Shown piece after piece: positions 1-7,738 of a stretch of 64,000 nt of DNA; the stretch's first letter is position 1; each line of letters starts with the position of its first letter. This DNA is from Ruminococcaceae bacterium KH2T8 (GTDB lineage: Bacteria > Bacillota > Clostridia > Saccharofermentanales > Saccharofermentanaceae): assembly GCA_900111435.1 (NCBI GenBank), contig FOIY01000001.1, positions 186,001 to 250,000 on the forward strand, in the 5' to 3' direction. Position numbers and translations under genes: made by a program. A model generated the notes under the pieces. It saw nothing but the letters and a program-made list of their open reading frames with translations, was not told the origin of the DNA and made no database searches.

Positions 1-670
1 TTGCCGTCTTTTTCTTTCGGGCCGCCTCTTCCTTTGACATGCTCCCGAATTCCTTTAAGGATTCAGCCTTGAGCTTATTCATCTTATCCTGCTGTTCTTT
101 CTTGAGGCTCTCCCTGAAGTCTCTGTCCTTCAAGATCTCTTTCTTGAACTCATCGCTCAGCGACAGCTGCAGGAGTTCATCGGGTACTCCGAGCTTCAGA
201 TCAAAGCTCCTGCCGAATACATCACGGCTAACGAGATTAAATCCCTTCACCGCCTTGTAGACATTCTCCTCAAACTGCGAAAACTCGCAAGAGATACCGA
301 GCGTCAGCGGCAATCCGGTGAAATTGACCTTTACATACGGAAGATTCTTCGTGAAGATCAGGTGGAGCGTTATGAGCTTCATGTAAGACTCGAGGTTCAC
401 GCATTCCTGATCACACACTAAAGCCATACAGTCCTGTGACATACACGAGATATCAGACCTCTCGTCCTCAAAGCCGTGTGCCCACAGATAGTAGAGTTCC
501 CTGTAGACTTCATTCTTGAACTTATCGAAATCCTTAGTAAGCGGCGTCGCCAGCACGGGCGCACCGATATTGAATATATGCTGCATATACGAAACTTCCA
601 TATAGGAAGGGACTGAGAACCACTTCATATACGCGGCGATGTCTCTGGCATTGAATATGTAAATATGCAT
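1..670 (-). CDS. Partial protein of unknown function (C-terminus outside window)
   Basis: An open frame of 223 codons runs off the left edge without a stop. The proposed ATG (670) is the first one after a good promoter. The distance from AGGAG is long (about 13 nt), so a rarer upstream start is possible. I do not recognise the family. The visible part has an N-terminal globular section with scattered cysteines and no membrane segment or signal peptide. After about residue 165 it becomes a charged, Lys/Glu-rich helix that is probably coiled coil. It is transcribed away from its own promoter, separately from the thyA operon that ends at 767. Confidence 0.7.
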   Translation of the reverse strand, partial: MHIYIFNARDIAAYMKWFSVPSYMEVSYMQHIFNIGAPVLATPLTKDFDKFKNEVYRELYYLWAHGFEDERSDISCMSQDCMALVCDQECVNLESYMKLITLHLIFTKNLPYVKVNFTGLPLTLGISCEFSQFEENVYKAVKGFNLVSRDVFGRSFDLKLGVPDELLQLSLSDEFKKEILKDRDFRESLKKEQQDKMNKLKAESLKEFGSMSKEEAARKKKTA

Positions 671-708
671 TATCGCAATATAACTCCTGTTACACTCATA
701 GAAAGCAT

Positions 709-737
709 ATTATACATAAAAATATTATAATAAGCAA
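709..737 (-). promoter_or_regulatory. Promoter of the partial gene at the left edge
   Basis: On the minus strand, TTGCTT (732-737) and TATAAT (709-714) are separated by exactly 17 bp. The -35 overlaps the tail of the preceding terminator. Confidence 0.6.
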
Positions 738-763
738 AGCTCCGGCATGATACCGGAGCTCAT
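735..763 (-). terminator. Terminator of the thyA-folA-membrane protein operon
   Basis: Perfect 8-bp stem AGCTCCGG/CCGGAGCT with a 7-nt loop, followed on the minus strand by TTTGCTTATT. It sits just past the stop at 767. Confidence 0.7.
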
Positions 764-766
764 ATC

Positions 767-2074
767 TTATGCGAAAACTTTGTCTGCGCGCTTATCTTCG
801 GCGTATACAGCCTTAAATCCGATGATCCTCACAAGGTCGTTATAAAACTCGCTGTAAGTATTACTGATAACGATCGAGAACTGACGCTTGTGCTTTGTAA
901 GCCTCCTTACGGTCTTGGCATCATTAGGATCCTCGATATAGATCTCTATGAACCTCATTCCCTTCCGGATCTTAAACGGAGTCTTCTCCGAATATGCAAG
1001 CCTCATCTCACCCTTATTGTTGGGATCGAGCTTTCGAAGCTTGGGATTTGACAGATATACGTTACCTTCCCTGACTACGAGCTTGCACTTCGAATACTTC
1101 TTGATGTTGTGACCGATATCCATACCCGCAAATGCAGTGATCTCGGCTTCGCCGTTCTCTTTGTACTTGTTCTTGAGCTCTACTGCGATGCGGCTCTTCG
1201 TCGCTACACCCGTAAAGAGCGGTGCCACATATATCTTGCGGAAATATCTGCTTACTACATAGGCCTTCCTGAATAAGATCACACAGAGGATGAACATCAC
1301 TACATAAAGGCCGATCATGAGATAAGGCGCAAATACCGCGATCAGAACGATCACAAAGCATGTTACGGTCTTAACTGTCTCGATGATCAATGATGCGAAC
1401 GGGATAGGAACAAGTGTCGTGGCAAGGACGTCCGCCGCATATGTAACGGTCCTCATGATGAAATAGGACCCCACCATCGCAAGTCCTATGATCGTACAGA
1501 TGACTATCTTTCCTGCAGTAACGACTCCCGAAGATACGATCGCCATACCTGCAGTCTCCGTAGGGTTGACGCCGGTTGAGGCATATTCCGCGGAATTAAA
1601 GAATATCAGGAACGGAAGCGCAAAATTAAATACGCCCATGACCTTATTCTCGATATCTCCGATCGCTACGCCGAATATCCTCGTAGGAAGCATCGACTTC
1701 GGGATCTTAAGCAGGATAAAGAGCAGGATGATAAAAAGGCTGATCGTCGTATTATTCATGAATCCCAGGCTCTCCGTATACTGCCCGAGCTGCTCCGGGA
1801 ACACCTTGGCGGCAAGCGAGATAATAGCCTCGACGAACAGGATGGATATTGGCTCTATGGCCGATCCCATGCTGTGGGATATGAGGACTACGGCATTAAA
1901 CATATTGCCGCCCAGGTACTTTCCCTGCTGTGCCGAGATCTCACCGTCATCGGCGGCGACATTATGTGACAGAACGCCTGTCACGAAGAGTAATAACGAA
2001 CAAATAAGAAGTGCCGAGAAGAAAGTGATGAGCTTTGTGCCCGCATTCCTTCGGCATAAGAACGGCTTATCCAT
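767..2074 (-). CDS. Polytopic membrane protein of unknown function
   Basis: 435 residues. It begins with an N-terminal hydrophobic segment (about 14-38, possibly a signal peptide), followed by six to eight predicted membrane segments between about 60 and 290, which include paired pore-like hydrophobic stretches. A soluble cytoplasmic-type domain of about 130 residues (300-435, rich in Lys/Arg and beta-prone) follows. I do not recognise the family. Its ATG directly abuts the folA stop, and its ribosome site (AGAGGG) lies inside the end of folA, so it is translated as part of the thyA-folA operon. The overall look (signal, many helices, soluble tail) resembles VirB6/TrbL-type channel subunits, but no conjugation genes are nearby, so I do not assign that role. 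Confidence 0.75.
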   Translation of the reverse strand: MDKPFLCRRNAGTKLITFFSALLICSLLLFVTGVLSHNVAADDGEISAQQGKYLGGNMFNAVVLISHSMGSAIEPISILFVEAIISLAAKVFPEQLGQYTESLGFMNNTTISLFIILLFILLKIPKSMLPTRIFGVAIGDIENKVMGVFNFALPFLIFFNSAEYASTGVNPTETAGMAIVSSGVVTAGKIVICTIIGLAMVGSYFIMRTVTYAADVLATTLVPIPFASLIIETVKTVTCFVIVLIAVFAPYLMIGLYVVMFILCVILFRKAYVVSRYFRKIYVAPLFTGVATKSRIAVELKNKYKENGEAEITAFAGMDIGHNIKKYSKCKLVVREGNVYLSNPKLRKLDPNNKGEMRLAYSEKTPFKIRKGMRFIEIYIEDPNDAKTVRRLTKHKRQFSIVISNTYSEFYNDLVRIIGFKAVYAEDKRADKVFA

Positions 2075-2572
2075 TTACGAGACCCTCTTAAAATGCTTGA
2101 CTGTAAAAGCTACACCCTTCTCGGACATGATCTCCGGCTCCTCTTCAACGAGCTCCCAATCGTCGCTCTCGTCGAGGTTCGGGAAATATGCATCCGCCTC
2201 AAACTCGGCCTTGATCGCCGTTATGATGCACTCATCGCAAAGATGGAGCATCGTGTTATAGACCATCTCACCGCCAATAAGGAATATCTTCTCGTCGGGA
2301 TGAGACCGCTCATATTCACGGAGCTGATCCTCGTTATGAAGGATCACCGCGCCCTCTTTCTCAAATTCGGGATTTCTCGTCAGGATGATATTCACTCTCT
2401 TGGGAAGGAGCTTCTCATCCTTGAATGTCATGAGTGTCTTACGTCCGAAAGCAACAGTATGACCTGCCGTATACTTTCTGAAGACGCCTTTCTGGTCCTC
2501 GGGAAGAGAGATAAGCAGTTCTCCCTTGTTTCCGATCGCCCAATTTTTGTCTACAGCTGCGATAGCTATCAT
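2075..2572 (-). CDS. folA: Dihydrofolate reductase
   Basis: 165 residues, the usual length for bacterial DHFR. It reduces dihydrofolate to tetrahydrofolate with NADPH and so regenerates the cofactor consumed by ThyA, which is encoded just upstream. The family signatures are visible: the N-terminal strand with AIGNKGELLISLPED supplies the substrate pocket and acidic residue, GRKTL is the nucleotide-binding turn, and FLIGGEMVY is the conserved GG motif. It lies 33 bp downstream of thyA in the same direction, and its stop touches the start of the membrane protein gene. The thyA-folA pairing is common in bacteria. Confidence 0.96.
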   Translation of the reverse strand: MIAIAAVDKNWAIGNKGELLISLPEDQKGVFRKYTAGHTVAFGRKTLMTFKDEKLLPKRVNIILTRNPEFEKEGAVILHNEDQLREYERSHPDEKIFLIGGEMVYNTMLHLCDECIITAIKAEFEADAYFPNLDESDDWELVEEEPEIMSEKGVAFTVKHFKRVS

Positions 2573-2605
2573 GAATACCCCTCCATTCTCTTATTCGCCA
2601 GGATA

Positions 2606-3436
2606 TCAGACAGCGACGGGGATCTTCTTGATCTTCTCGCCGTACTGATAATCCTCAAGGCGGATATTATCTACGGTAAATTCGTAAAAGTCAGTGATAC
2701 CCTCATCTATAACGAGCTTCGGAGCCGGGAACTTCGGCCTTTCGATGAGCTCCTTAACGATATCGACATGCCTGTCATATACATGAGCATCCGCGATAAC
2801 ATGAACGAGCTCGCCGACTTCCAATCCGCTGCTTCTTGCCATAAGATGCAAGAGGACAGCATACTGGCAGACATTCCAGCCGTTAGCCACGAGCATGTCG
2901 TTGGATCTTTGATTCAGTATACCGTTGAGCTTATTGCCCGTGACGTTAAATGTCATCGAATATGCGCAGGGATAGAGATTCATCTCGTGAAGATCCTGGT
3001 GCACATAGATATTCGTCATGATCCTTCTGGAAGAAGGGTTATTCTTGAGGTCAAAGAGAACACGGTCTACCTGATCCATCTCCCCTTCCTTATACTTATG
3101 CTTTACTCCGAGCTGGTAGCCGTAAGCCTTACCGATCGAACCGTTCTCATCAGCCCACGCGTCCCAGATATGGGAGTTTAAGTCATTAACGTTATTGGAT
3201 TTCTTCTGCCAGATCCAGAGGAGCTCATCGACAGCGCCCTTAAAGTTCTGATAACGCTGGGTGAGCATCGGGAATTCCTTGGAGAGATCGTATCTGTTTA
3301 CGATACCGAACTTCTTATATGTATATGCGGGAGTACCGTCCTCCCAATGAGGTCTTACCTTGTCATTCTCGGTCGAATAGCCCGAATTCAATATATCTCT
3401 TATGTTCTGATCGAATATATCGTCTGCCAGACTCAT
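2606..3436 (-). CDS. thyA: Thymidylate synthase (ThyA type)
   Basis: 276 residues, a full-length ThyA. It methylates dUMP to dTMP using methylene-tetrahydrofolate. The active-site Cys lies in NLYPCAYS (about residue 157), the phosphate-binding Arg pair is in NPSSRRIM, and the nucleotide-contacting region reads QRSNDML where many ThyA have QRSCD. The C-terminus ends in Val, as in the family. The start at 3436 follows GGGGGA with about 7 nt spacing; the ATG five bases upstream terminates after two codons. It is first gene of the operon with folA. Confidence 0.97.
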   Translation of the reverse strand: MSLADDIFDQNIRDILNSGYSTENDKVRPHWEDGTPAYTYKKFGIVNRYDLSKEFPMLTQRYQNFKGAVDELLWIWQKKSNNVNDLNSHIWDAWADENGSIGKAYGYQLGVKHKYKEGEMDQVDRVLFDLKNNPSSRRIMTNIYVHQDLHEMNLYPCAYSMTFNVTGNKLNGILNQRSNDMLVANGWNVCQYAVLLHLMARSSGLEVGELVHVIADAHVYDRHVDIVKELIERPKFPAPKLVIDEGITDFYEFTVDNIRLEDYQYGEKIKKIPVAV

Positions 3437-3468
3437 GTCATGTCCCCCGTTATTAAAATAGTGACTAG

Positions 3469-3496
3469 ATTATACAATAAGCGGAACATAACTCAA
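3469..3496 (-). promoter_or_regulatory. thyA promoter
   Basis: Minus-strand TTGAGT (3491-3496), 16-bp spacer, TATAAT (3469-3474), about 32 bp ahead of the thyA start. Confidence 0.55.
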
Positions 3497-3522
3497 AGAT
3501 TCCCGAAGGCACTGAAAAGAGA

Positions 3523-3557
3523 CAAAAAAAGAACCTCAGAACTAAGTTCCAAGGTTC
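3523..3557 (-). terminator. Terminator after the two tRNA-Pro genes
   Basis: Minus-strand hairpin GAACCTTGGAAC with GTTCTGAGGTTC, followed by seven T. It lies directly after the encoded CCA of the first tRNA gene. Confidence 0.85.
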
Positions 3558-3559
3558 CA

Positions 3560-3636
3560 TGGTCGGAGTGACGGGACTTGAACCCACGACCCCTTGCTCC
3601 CTAAGCAAGTACTCTAGCCACCTGAGCTACACCCCG
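3560..3636 (-). tRNA. tRNA-Pro (anticodon AGG)
   Basis: 77 nt including an encoded CCA. The acceptor stem is CGGGGTG/CACTCCG with discriminator A, and the C1-G72 pair is typical of proline tRNAs. Anticodon stem CTTGC/GCAAG encloses the loop TTAGGGA, giving AGG with G37. The T loop is TTCAAGT. A34 is normally converted to inosine in such tRNAs, which would extend codon reading. It is nearly identical in its stems to the second gene upstream, suggesting duplication followed by anticodon change. Confidence 0.9.
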
Positions 3637-3668
3637 ATGTGTTACGGTTTCTGCTACGGATATATTGT

Positions 3669-3744
3669 TGGTCGGAGTGGCGAGACTCGAACTCGCGGCC
3701 TCTTGCTCCCGAAGCAAGCACTCTACCACCTGAGCCACACCCCG
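3669..3744 (-). tRNA. tRNA-Pro (anticodon CGG)
   Basis: 76 nt with encoded CCA, the same acceptor stem CGGGGTG/CACTCCG and discriminator A. The anticodon loop TTCGGGA gives CGG. The T arm is GCGAG-TTCGAGT-CTCGC. It lies 32 nt upstream of the AGG isoacceptor and is presumably co-transcribed with it. Confidence 0.92.
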
Positions 3745-3975
3745 CCGTGATCCGGCAGCCATCCGTGACAGCTCAATTATGATATTACAACTCATTCGAA
3801 TATGCAAGAAGAAATTCATACTTTTTCTAAACAGACCGAAATATCAATATTTACAGTATCTTCATCTCAACGAAGCCTTACATTTTTCAAATGATACCTT
3901 GCTGGTTGCTCCCCTGCCCCAATGCTATAGTATGGGTACGACGTCGAACACACCTTACAAAGGAGAATATAAATT

Positions 3976-5100
3976 ATGGTCACATTAGGAGATAACATCA
4001 GAAAAGCCAGAAAGAAGATGGGTTTGACGCAGGAGGAAGTCGCTTCCGTTATCGGTGTCACTTCACAGGCGGTCAGCCGCTGGGAATCAGGTTCGGGAAT
4101 GCCCGATATCTCATTACTCGTGCCGCTGGCTCAGACATTATCGGTATCTATCGACAGCCTTTTCGGGTACGAACAGCAGGAGCGCAGCGAGACAACCTAC
4201 TTCGAACTGTCGCGTAAATTCGAGGATATCGAGAAGAAAGCATCTTCACCTCTTGAAGCGATACTCACAAAGCTCGATATGCTCGAACAGAATGCCAATC
4301 TTATGCCCGGCAACTCAATCTATGCCACATGTTATGTCGAGAAAGTCGCTGCCCTCTCAAGACACCTCTACGACGAAAGAGCGCAGCAAGAATGGCCGGA
4401 TAAGAGAAACAGAGCGATCCGTCTCGGAACTCAGGTGATAAGATCCTGTCAGGAGACCGAATGGGTAGAGAGAACACATTATGCACTCGCTTTCGTATAT
4501 ATGGCGGACAAGGACTTCGAAAGCTCACGAGAGCATATAATGCGCCTGCCGAGCGTAGATTCCAACCGTTTAAGAGAGAGCATCCTTGCCCAGCTCACGT
4601 ATGCCGAAAAGGGCGTTGATGAGATGAAGAATATAACTGAATTCAATCTCCAGAAGTTCGCAAGAGCCATGAATAAGGAAGTCCTTTACGCGGCGGAGAC
4701 TCTCATATGGAATAACAGACCCGAGGATGCGCTGGAGATCGGTTTATGGGGGATCAGGCTCATGCACACATTCGAGGAAAGAGATGATCTTATCCCCTAC
4801 TGCCGAGGATTCTTCAGGGATATCTATAAAGTAATGATCGTCGCCGACCTGAAAAAAGAAGACTACGATCAGGCAAGGATCCATTGGAACGAACTTCAAG
4901 CCGGTATGAACAGGCACTACGAGTACTATCAGAAGGTACTCGGAAGCGATCAGGAGATGGCAATGTTCACTGACAGACAATTAGGCAGGATGAGATCTTA
5001 CACGCCTGAACTGATCAGGGACAAGCAAGACGAGATCCTTAACATCATAAAGAAATTCCTCGGACAGGAAGTATACGATAAGTTTACGGATATGATCTGA
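3976..5100 (+). CDS. XRE-family transcriptional regulator with helical C-terminal domain
   Basis: 374 residues. Residues about 5-60 are a Cro/CI helix-turn-helix (TQEEVASVIGVTSQAVSRWE). The remaining 300 residues are mostly helical, with alternating aromatic/charged spacing that resembles TPR-type sensor regions of Gram-positive regulators; this part is inferred. The start follows AAAGGAG by 9 nt. It is a single gene, flanked by the tRNA genes and by a convergent phosphoesterase sharing its terminator. Target genes are unknown; peptide-responsive regulators of this architecture often control a neighbouring operon, but none is obvious here. Confidence 0.85.
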   Translation: MVTLGDNIRKARKKMGLTQEEVASVIGVTSQAVSRWESGSGMPDISLLVPLAQTLSVSIDSLFGYEQQERSETTYFELSRKFEDIEKKASSPLEAILTKLDMLEQNANLMPGNSIYATCYVEKVAALSRHLYDERAQQEWPDKRNRAIRLGTQVIRSCQETEWVERTHYALAFVYMADKDFESSREHIMRLPSVDSNRLRESILAQLTYAEKGVDEMKNITEFNLQKFARAMNKEVLYAAETLIWNNRPEDALEIGLWGIRLMHTFEERDDLIPYCRGFFRDIYKVMIVADLKKEDYDQARIHWNELQAGMNRHYEYYQKVLGSDQEMAMFTDRQLGRMRSYTPELIRDKQDEILNIIKKFLGQEVYDKFTDMI

Positions 5101-5105
5101 AAGAT

Positions 5106-5141
5106 AAGAGCATAGAGATATTCAAGTCTCTATGCTCTTTT
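5106..5141. terminator. Bidirectional terminator between the XRE gene and the phosphoesterase
   Basis: 12-bp perfect stem AGAGCATAGAGA/TCTCTATGCTCT with an 8-nt loop, T-run on the plus strand and A-rich other side. The stop codon of the minus-strand gene lies inside the hairpin. Confidence 0.85.
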
Positions 5142-5667
5142 TGATGTCTTCGATTATCTTCTCGATACTTACGGGCTTATTGTCATGAGCATCGAGCTCA
5201 ACGTGGTATATGAGTCCCTTGTCCATATCGGAGAACCGATCCGGGGTATGAGTATGACCGCATAAGTTTATTACACGCATGGGCAAAGGATCATCCTGAT
5301 CGTAATTAGCGGTAAGAGATGGATAATGCGACAGATAAAAATGGTACTTTCCGTACTTAAATGGTATGGCATATCCCAGGATCTCGGTATCAGGGCTGTT
5401 CCTATAGCACTCGACCCTTGGATTAGTGTCATGATTTCCGAGTATCACATATTTCTTTCCCTTAAGCTGCTCCCAGCATTTAAGACCGTTCTCGTTATCC
5501 TTGAGCATGATGTCCCCAAGAACATAGACAGTGTCCTCCGAAGTAACGATGCTGTTCCAGTTACGGATGATCGCTTCATTCATCTCGTGTACGGAATCAA
5601 ATCCTCTGGGCTTATATATGAAATCTCTGTCATGACAGAAATGAAGATCGGACGTGAAATATATCAT
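5122..5667 (-). CDS. Calcineurin-like metallophosphoesterase
   Basis: 181 residues. All five metal-site blocks are visible in order: SDLHFCH at the N-terminus, LGDI, GNHD, SHYP and GHTH near residue 137. This is the compact single-domain form often annotated as a phosphoesterase or phosphohydrolase. The substrate cannot be told from sequence. It is a cytosolic protein without signal peptide. It lies just downstream of the sensor kinase (12-bp gap) in the same direction, so it may be co-transcribed with the two-component genes. Its stop lies inside a terminator hairpin. Confidence 0.9.
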   Translation of the reverse strand: MIYFTSDLHFCHDRDFIYKPRGFDSVHEMNEAIIRNWNSIVTSEDTVYVLGDIMLKDNENGLKCWEQLKGKKYVILGNHDTNPRVECYRNSPDTEILGYAIPFKYGKYHFYLSHYPSLTANYDQDDPLPMRVINLCGHTHTPDRFSDMDKGLIYHVELDAHDNKPVSIEKIIEDIKKSIET

Positions 5668-5679
5668 ATCCTGATTATA

Positions 5680-6966
5680 TCATGCCTGCGGGATAGTAAC
5701 CGTGACCCTGGTACCTCCACCCTCTCGCGGCTCAAGGCTGATCGAACCGTTACACATGAGCTCGATCCTGGTCTTTATGTTCTCGAAAGCCACATGTGTG
5801 CCTTCACCGTCTGACTTACCGCCGCCTGTTCCCGTATCTTCCACGATGATGATATTATCCCCGTCTTTCTTGAGGGTTCGTACAGTGATATCTACAGGAT
5901 CCGCCTCGGGATCGACACCGTGCTTTACGCTGTTTTCCACGAGCGGCTGGAGTGTCAGTGACGGTATCACAAATGAAGTATTGGGCGTATCGAATTCAAC
6001 ATTGAACTGCCCTTCAAATCTTACCTTTTCCACTTCAAGATAGGCACGTGTATGCTCGAGCTCATTCTCAAAAGGCACCAGAGTATCCTTTGACATGGCT
6101 GTAAAATTCTTTCGCAGATATTCTGTATAGTTCTTGATCACGTGCTTCGCCTTTTCGGTATCTGCATCACAAAGGTAGTAGATACTGAGAAGCGTATTAC
6201 AGATAAAATGGGGTCTCATCTGCAAAGTCAGAAGGCTCATCTTCTGATCTGCTATCTGCTCGATGTTCTTTGTATGTTCCTTGACACTGTCCTTTACTAT
6301 AAATGTAAAAAGTATATATGCAGCGAGCGAAGAACTCAAAACAATGAACATCATCCCGAAGAATACAATCTGCAATATGACGCCCGCGAGCGGAAACAAT
6401 ACAAAAAGCCAAAGTCCGATCCTCTGATCCTTCCTAAGATAGGACCGGCTCAGGATAAGGACTAAAATATTGATGATCAATATGACCAGTGCAGGCAACA
6501 TCAGGATCTGATAAAACGGGCCCTTAACGAGCTGATTATCAGGTGTGAATTCATAGAGATACTTCGTTATCTGCGCCAAACACAATAAGAAGATATATAA
6601 TCCCCATACGATAGCATCCAGCCTTAGTGCTGCTTTGAGCAACGGCGGACTGTAACCGTCGCGATTGACCTTTATCTGATGACTTATGAACAGCAGAACC
6701 ATCGGCATCAATGAAGATGAGCTCAAAGAAGCCGTGAAATAGAAAATCTTTACTGCATGAAGATGAAAAGTGCTCCCCGGCTGCGAAGTATAAAGGAACA
6801 GCACGTTGCTCCAGGCATATACCCAAAGTATCGCAAACATTATTACGAAGAAATTCTTGCTCCATTTCTGGATCCTTCGAAGGAACAATGAAACGATAAG
6901 GCCGGCAAGTCCGATAGTAACAGCCGCTACCGAAGAGCCGAAATTAAACAGAAAGAGCGTATTCAT
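5680..6966 (-). CDS. LytS-family membrane sensor histidine kinase
   Basis: 428 residues. Seven or so membrane segments occupy 1-225, a 7TM-type sensor. Then comes the short HisKA_3-like region of the LytS/YehU family, where QMRPHFICNTL carries the phospho-acceptor His at about 253; the canonical form reads INPHFLFN. The ATPase domain follows with an N box (PLVENSVKHG) and a G box (EDTGTGGG). The start codon overlaps the stop of the response regulator gene (ATGA), so the pair is translationally coupled. The pair is divergent from two surface-protein genes, which are plausible targets. Confidence 0.9.
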   Translation of the reverse strand: MNTLFLFNFGSSVAAVTIGLAGLIVSLFLRRIQKWSKNFFVIMFAILWVYAWSNVLFLYTSQPGSTFHLHAVKIFYFTASLSSSSLMPMVLLFISHQIKVNRDGYSPPLLKAALRLDAIVWGLYIFLLCLAQITKYLYEFTPDNQLVKGPFYQILMLPALVILIINILVLILSRSYLRKDQRIGLWLFVLFPLAGVILQIVFFGMMFIVLSSSLAAYILFTFIVKDSVKEHTKNIEQIADQKMSLLTLQMRPHFICNTLLSIYYLCDADTEKAKHVIKNYTEYLRKNFTAMSKDTLVPFENELEHTRAYLEVEKVRFEGQFNVEFDTPNTSFVIPSLTLQPLVENSVKHGVDPEADPVDITVRTLKKDGDNIIIVEDTGTGGGKSDGEGTHVAFENIKTRIELMCNGSISLEPREGGGTRVTVTIPQA

Positions 6967-7565
6967 ACCAGTCTTGCCAGACCCTTGATTGGGTATCTCA
7001 AGAACTTGAGCTGTTTCTTGATGTTCTCAGGTCCAATGGGCTTTAAGAGAAATCCGCACGCACCCGTATTCCAGGCGTCGATCGAATAGTCGGTATGTGC
7101 AGTAAGAAAGATGATATTCATCTGAGGATTGATGATCAAAAGCTCCCTGCAAAGATCAAGTCCGCTAACACTTCCCATCTCAACATCAAGAAAAGCCAGA
7201 TCGACCTTGTTACTGTTTGCGAAAGCGATCGCTTCGGACGGCTTTTGAAACCCTGTAACACGTACATCAGGAAGTACACTCTCAATGACAGGCATACCGC
7301 CCTGCAGGATGATCTTCTCGTCGTCCACAATGATCACGTTGGTCTTCTCTACTGATTCGTCAGAAGCAGCATCCATCAGTGAATTGACATCAACATTAAA
7401 CACCTGGGAAAGTCTGGAGATAACTTCGGCATCCGGGACTCGCCTTCCGAGTTCCCAGTGGGCGATGCTCGATCTGTCAACATAAAGCATATCCGCCAAC
7501 TGCTGCTGGGATAATCCGCGCTCTTTTCGTAATCGCTTGATAGATTCTGCCAACAGCTGACTCAT
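6963..7565 (-). CDS. Response regulator with N-terminal XRE helix-turn-helix and C-terminal receiver
   Basis: 200 residues when started at the ATG (7565) preceded by GGAGG; a longer upstream frame has no ribosome site. Residues 6-60 form a Cro/CI-type DNA-binding domain (SQQQLADMLYVDRSSIAHWE). Residues about 75-190 form a receiver with the acidic pair DD (81-82), phospho-acceptor Asp 127 in LAFLDVEM, Thr in LTAH and Lys 175 in LLKPIG. This order is the reverse of ordinary response regulators. Its partner is the overlapping sensor kinase. Two inverted repeats in the divergent promoter region are candidate targets. Whether phosphorylation changes dimerisation is inference. Confidence 0.9.
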   Translation of the reverse strand: MSQLLAESIKRLRKERGLSQQQLADMLYVDRSSIAHWELGRRVPDAEVISRLSQVFNVDVNSLMDAASDESVEKTNVIIVDDEKIILQGGMPVIESVLPDVRVTGFQKPSEAIAFANSNKVDLAFLDVEMGSVSGLDLCRELLIINPQMNIIFLTAHTDYSIDAWNTGACGFLLKPIGPENIKKQLKFLRYPIKGLARLV

Positions 7566-7585
7566 CCTATATACCTCCGCAACTT

Positions 7586-7655
7586 GATTGTAACAATCAT
7601 TAATAAACATTGAATCACAAAATTGTAAAAGATTTATGACGTGACAATATGTCAC
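7586..7655. promoter_or_regulatory. Two inverted repeats in the divergent regulatory region
   Basis: GATTGT-A-ACAATC (7586-7598) lies 21 bp ahead of the regulator start. GTGACA-ATA-TGTCAC (7641-7655) lies about 85 bp ahead of the first surface protein. Both are perfect 6-bp arms. They differ in sequence, so they need not bind the same protein. The 172-bp gap holds no gene. Confidence 0.45.
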
Positions 7656-7738
7656 ATCTTGTATTGTTCAACGGTATTTTTCAATAAAATCGAACTATGT
7701 TTCAAAACCCTTAATCCAACGTAAGGAGGTCCCGAAAA

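Noticed and set aside
767-2074. VirB6/TrbL conjugation channel, hinting at an ICE.
   Set aside because: Topology is only loosely similar and the gene is fused into the thyA-folA operon with no transfer genes around.
2093-3181. A 362-codon plus-strand frame.
   Set aside because: Antisense to folA and thyA; no ribosome site or recognisable protein.
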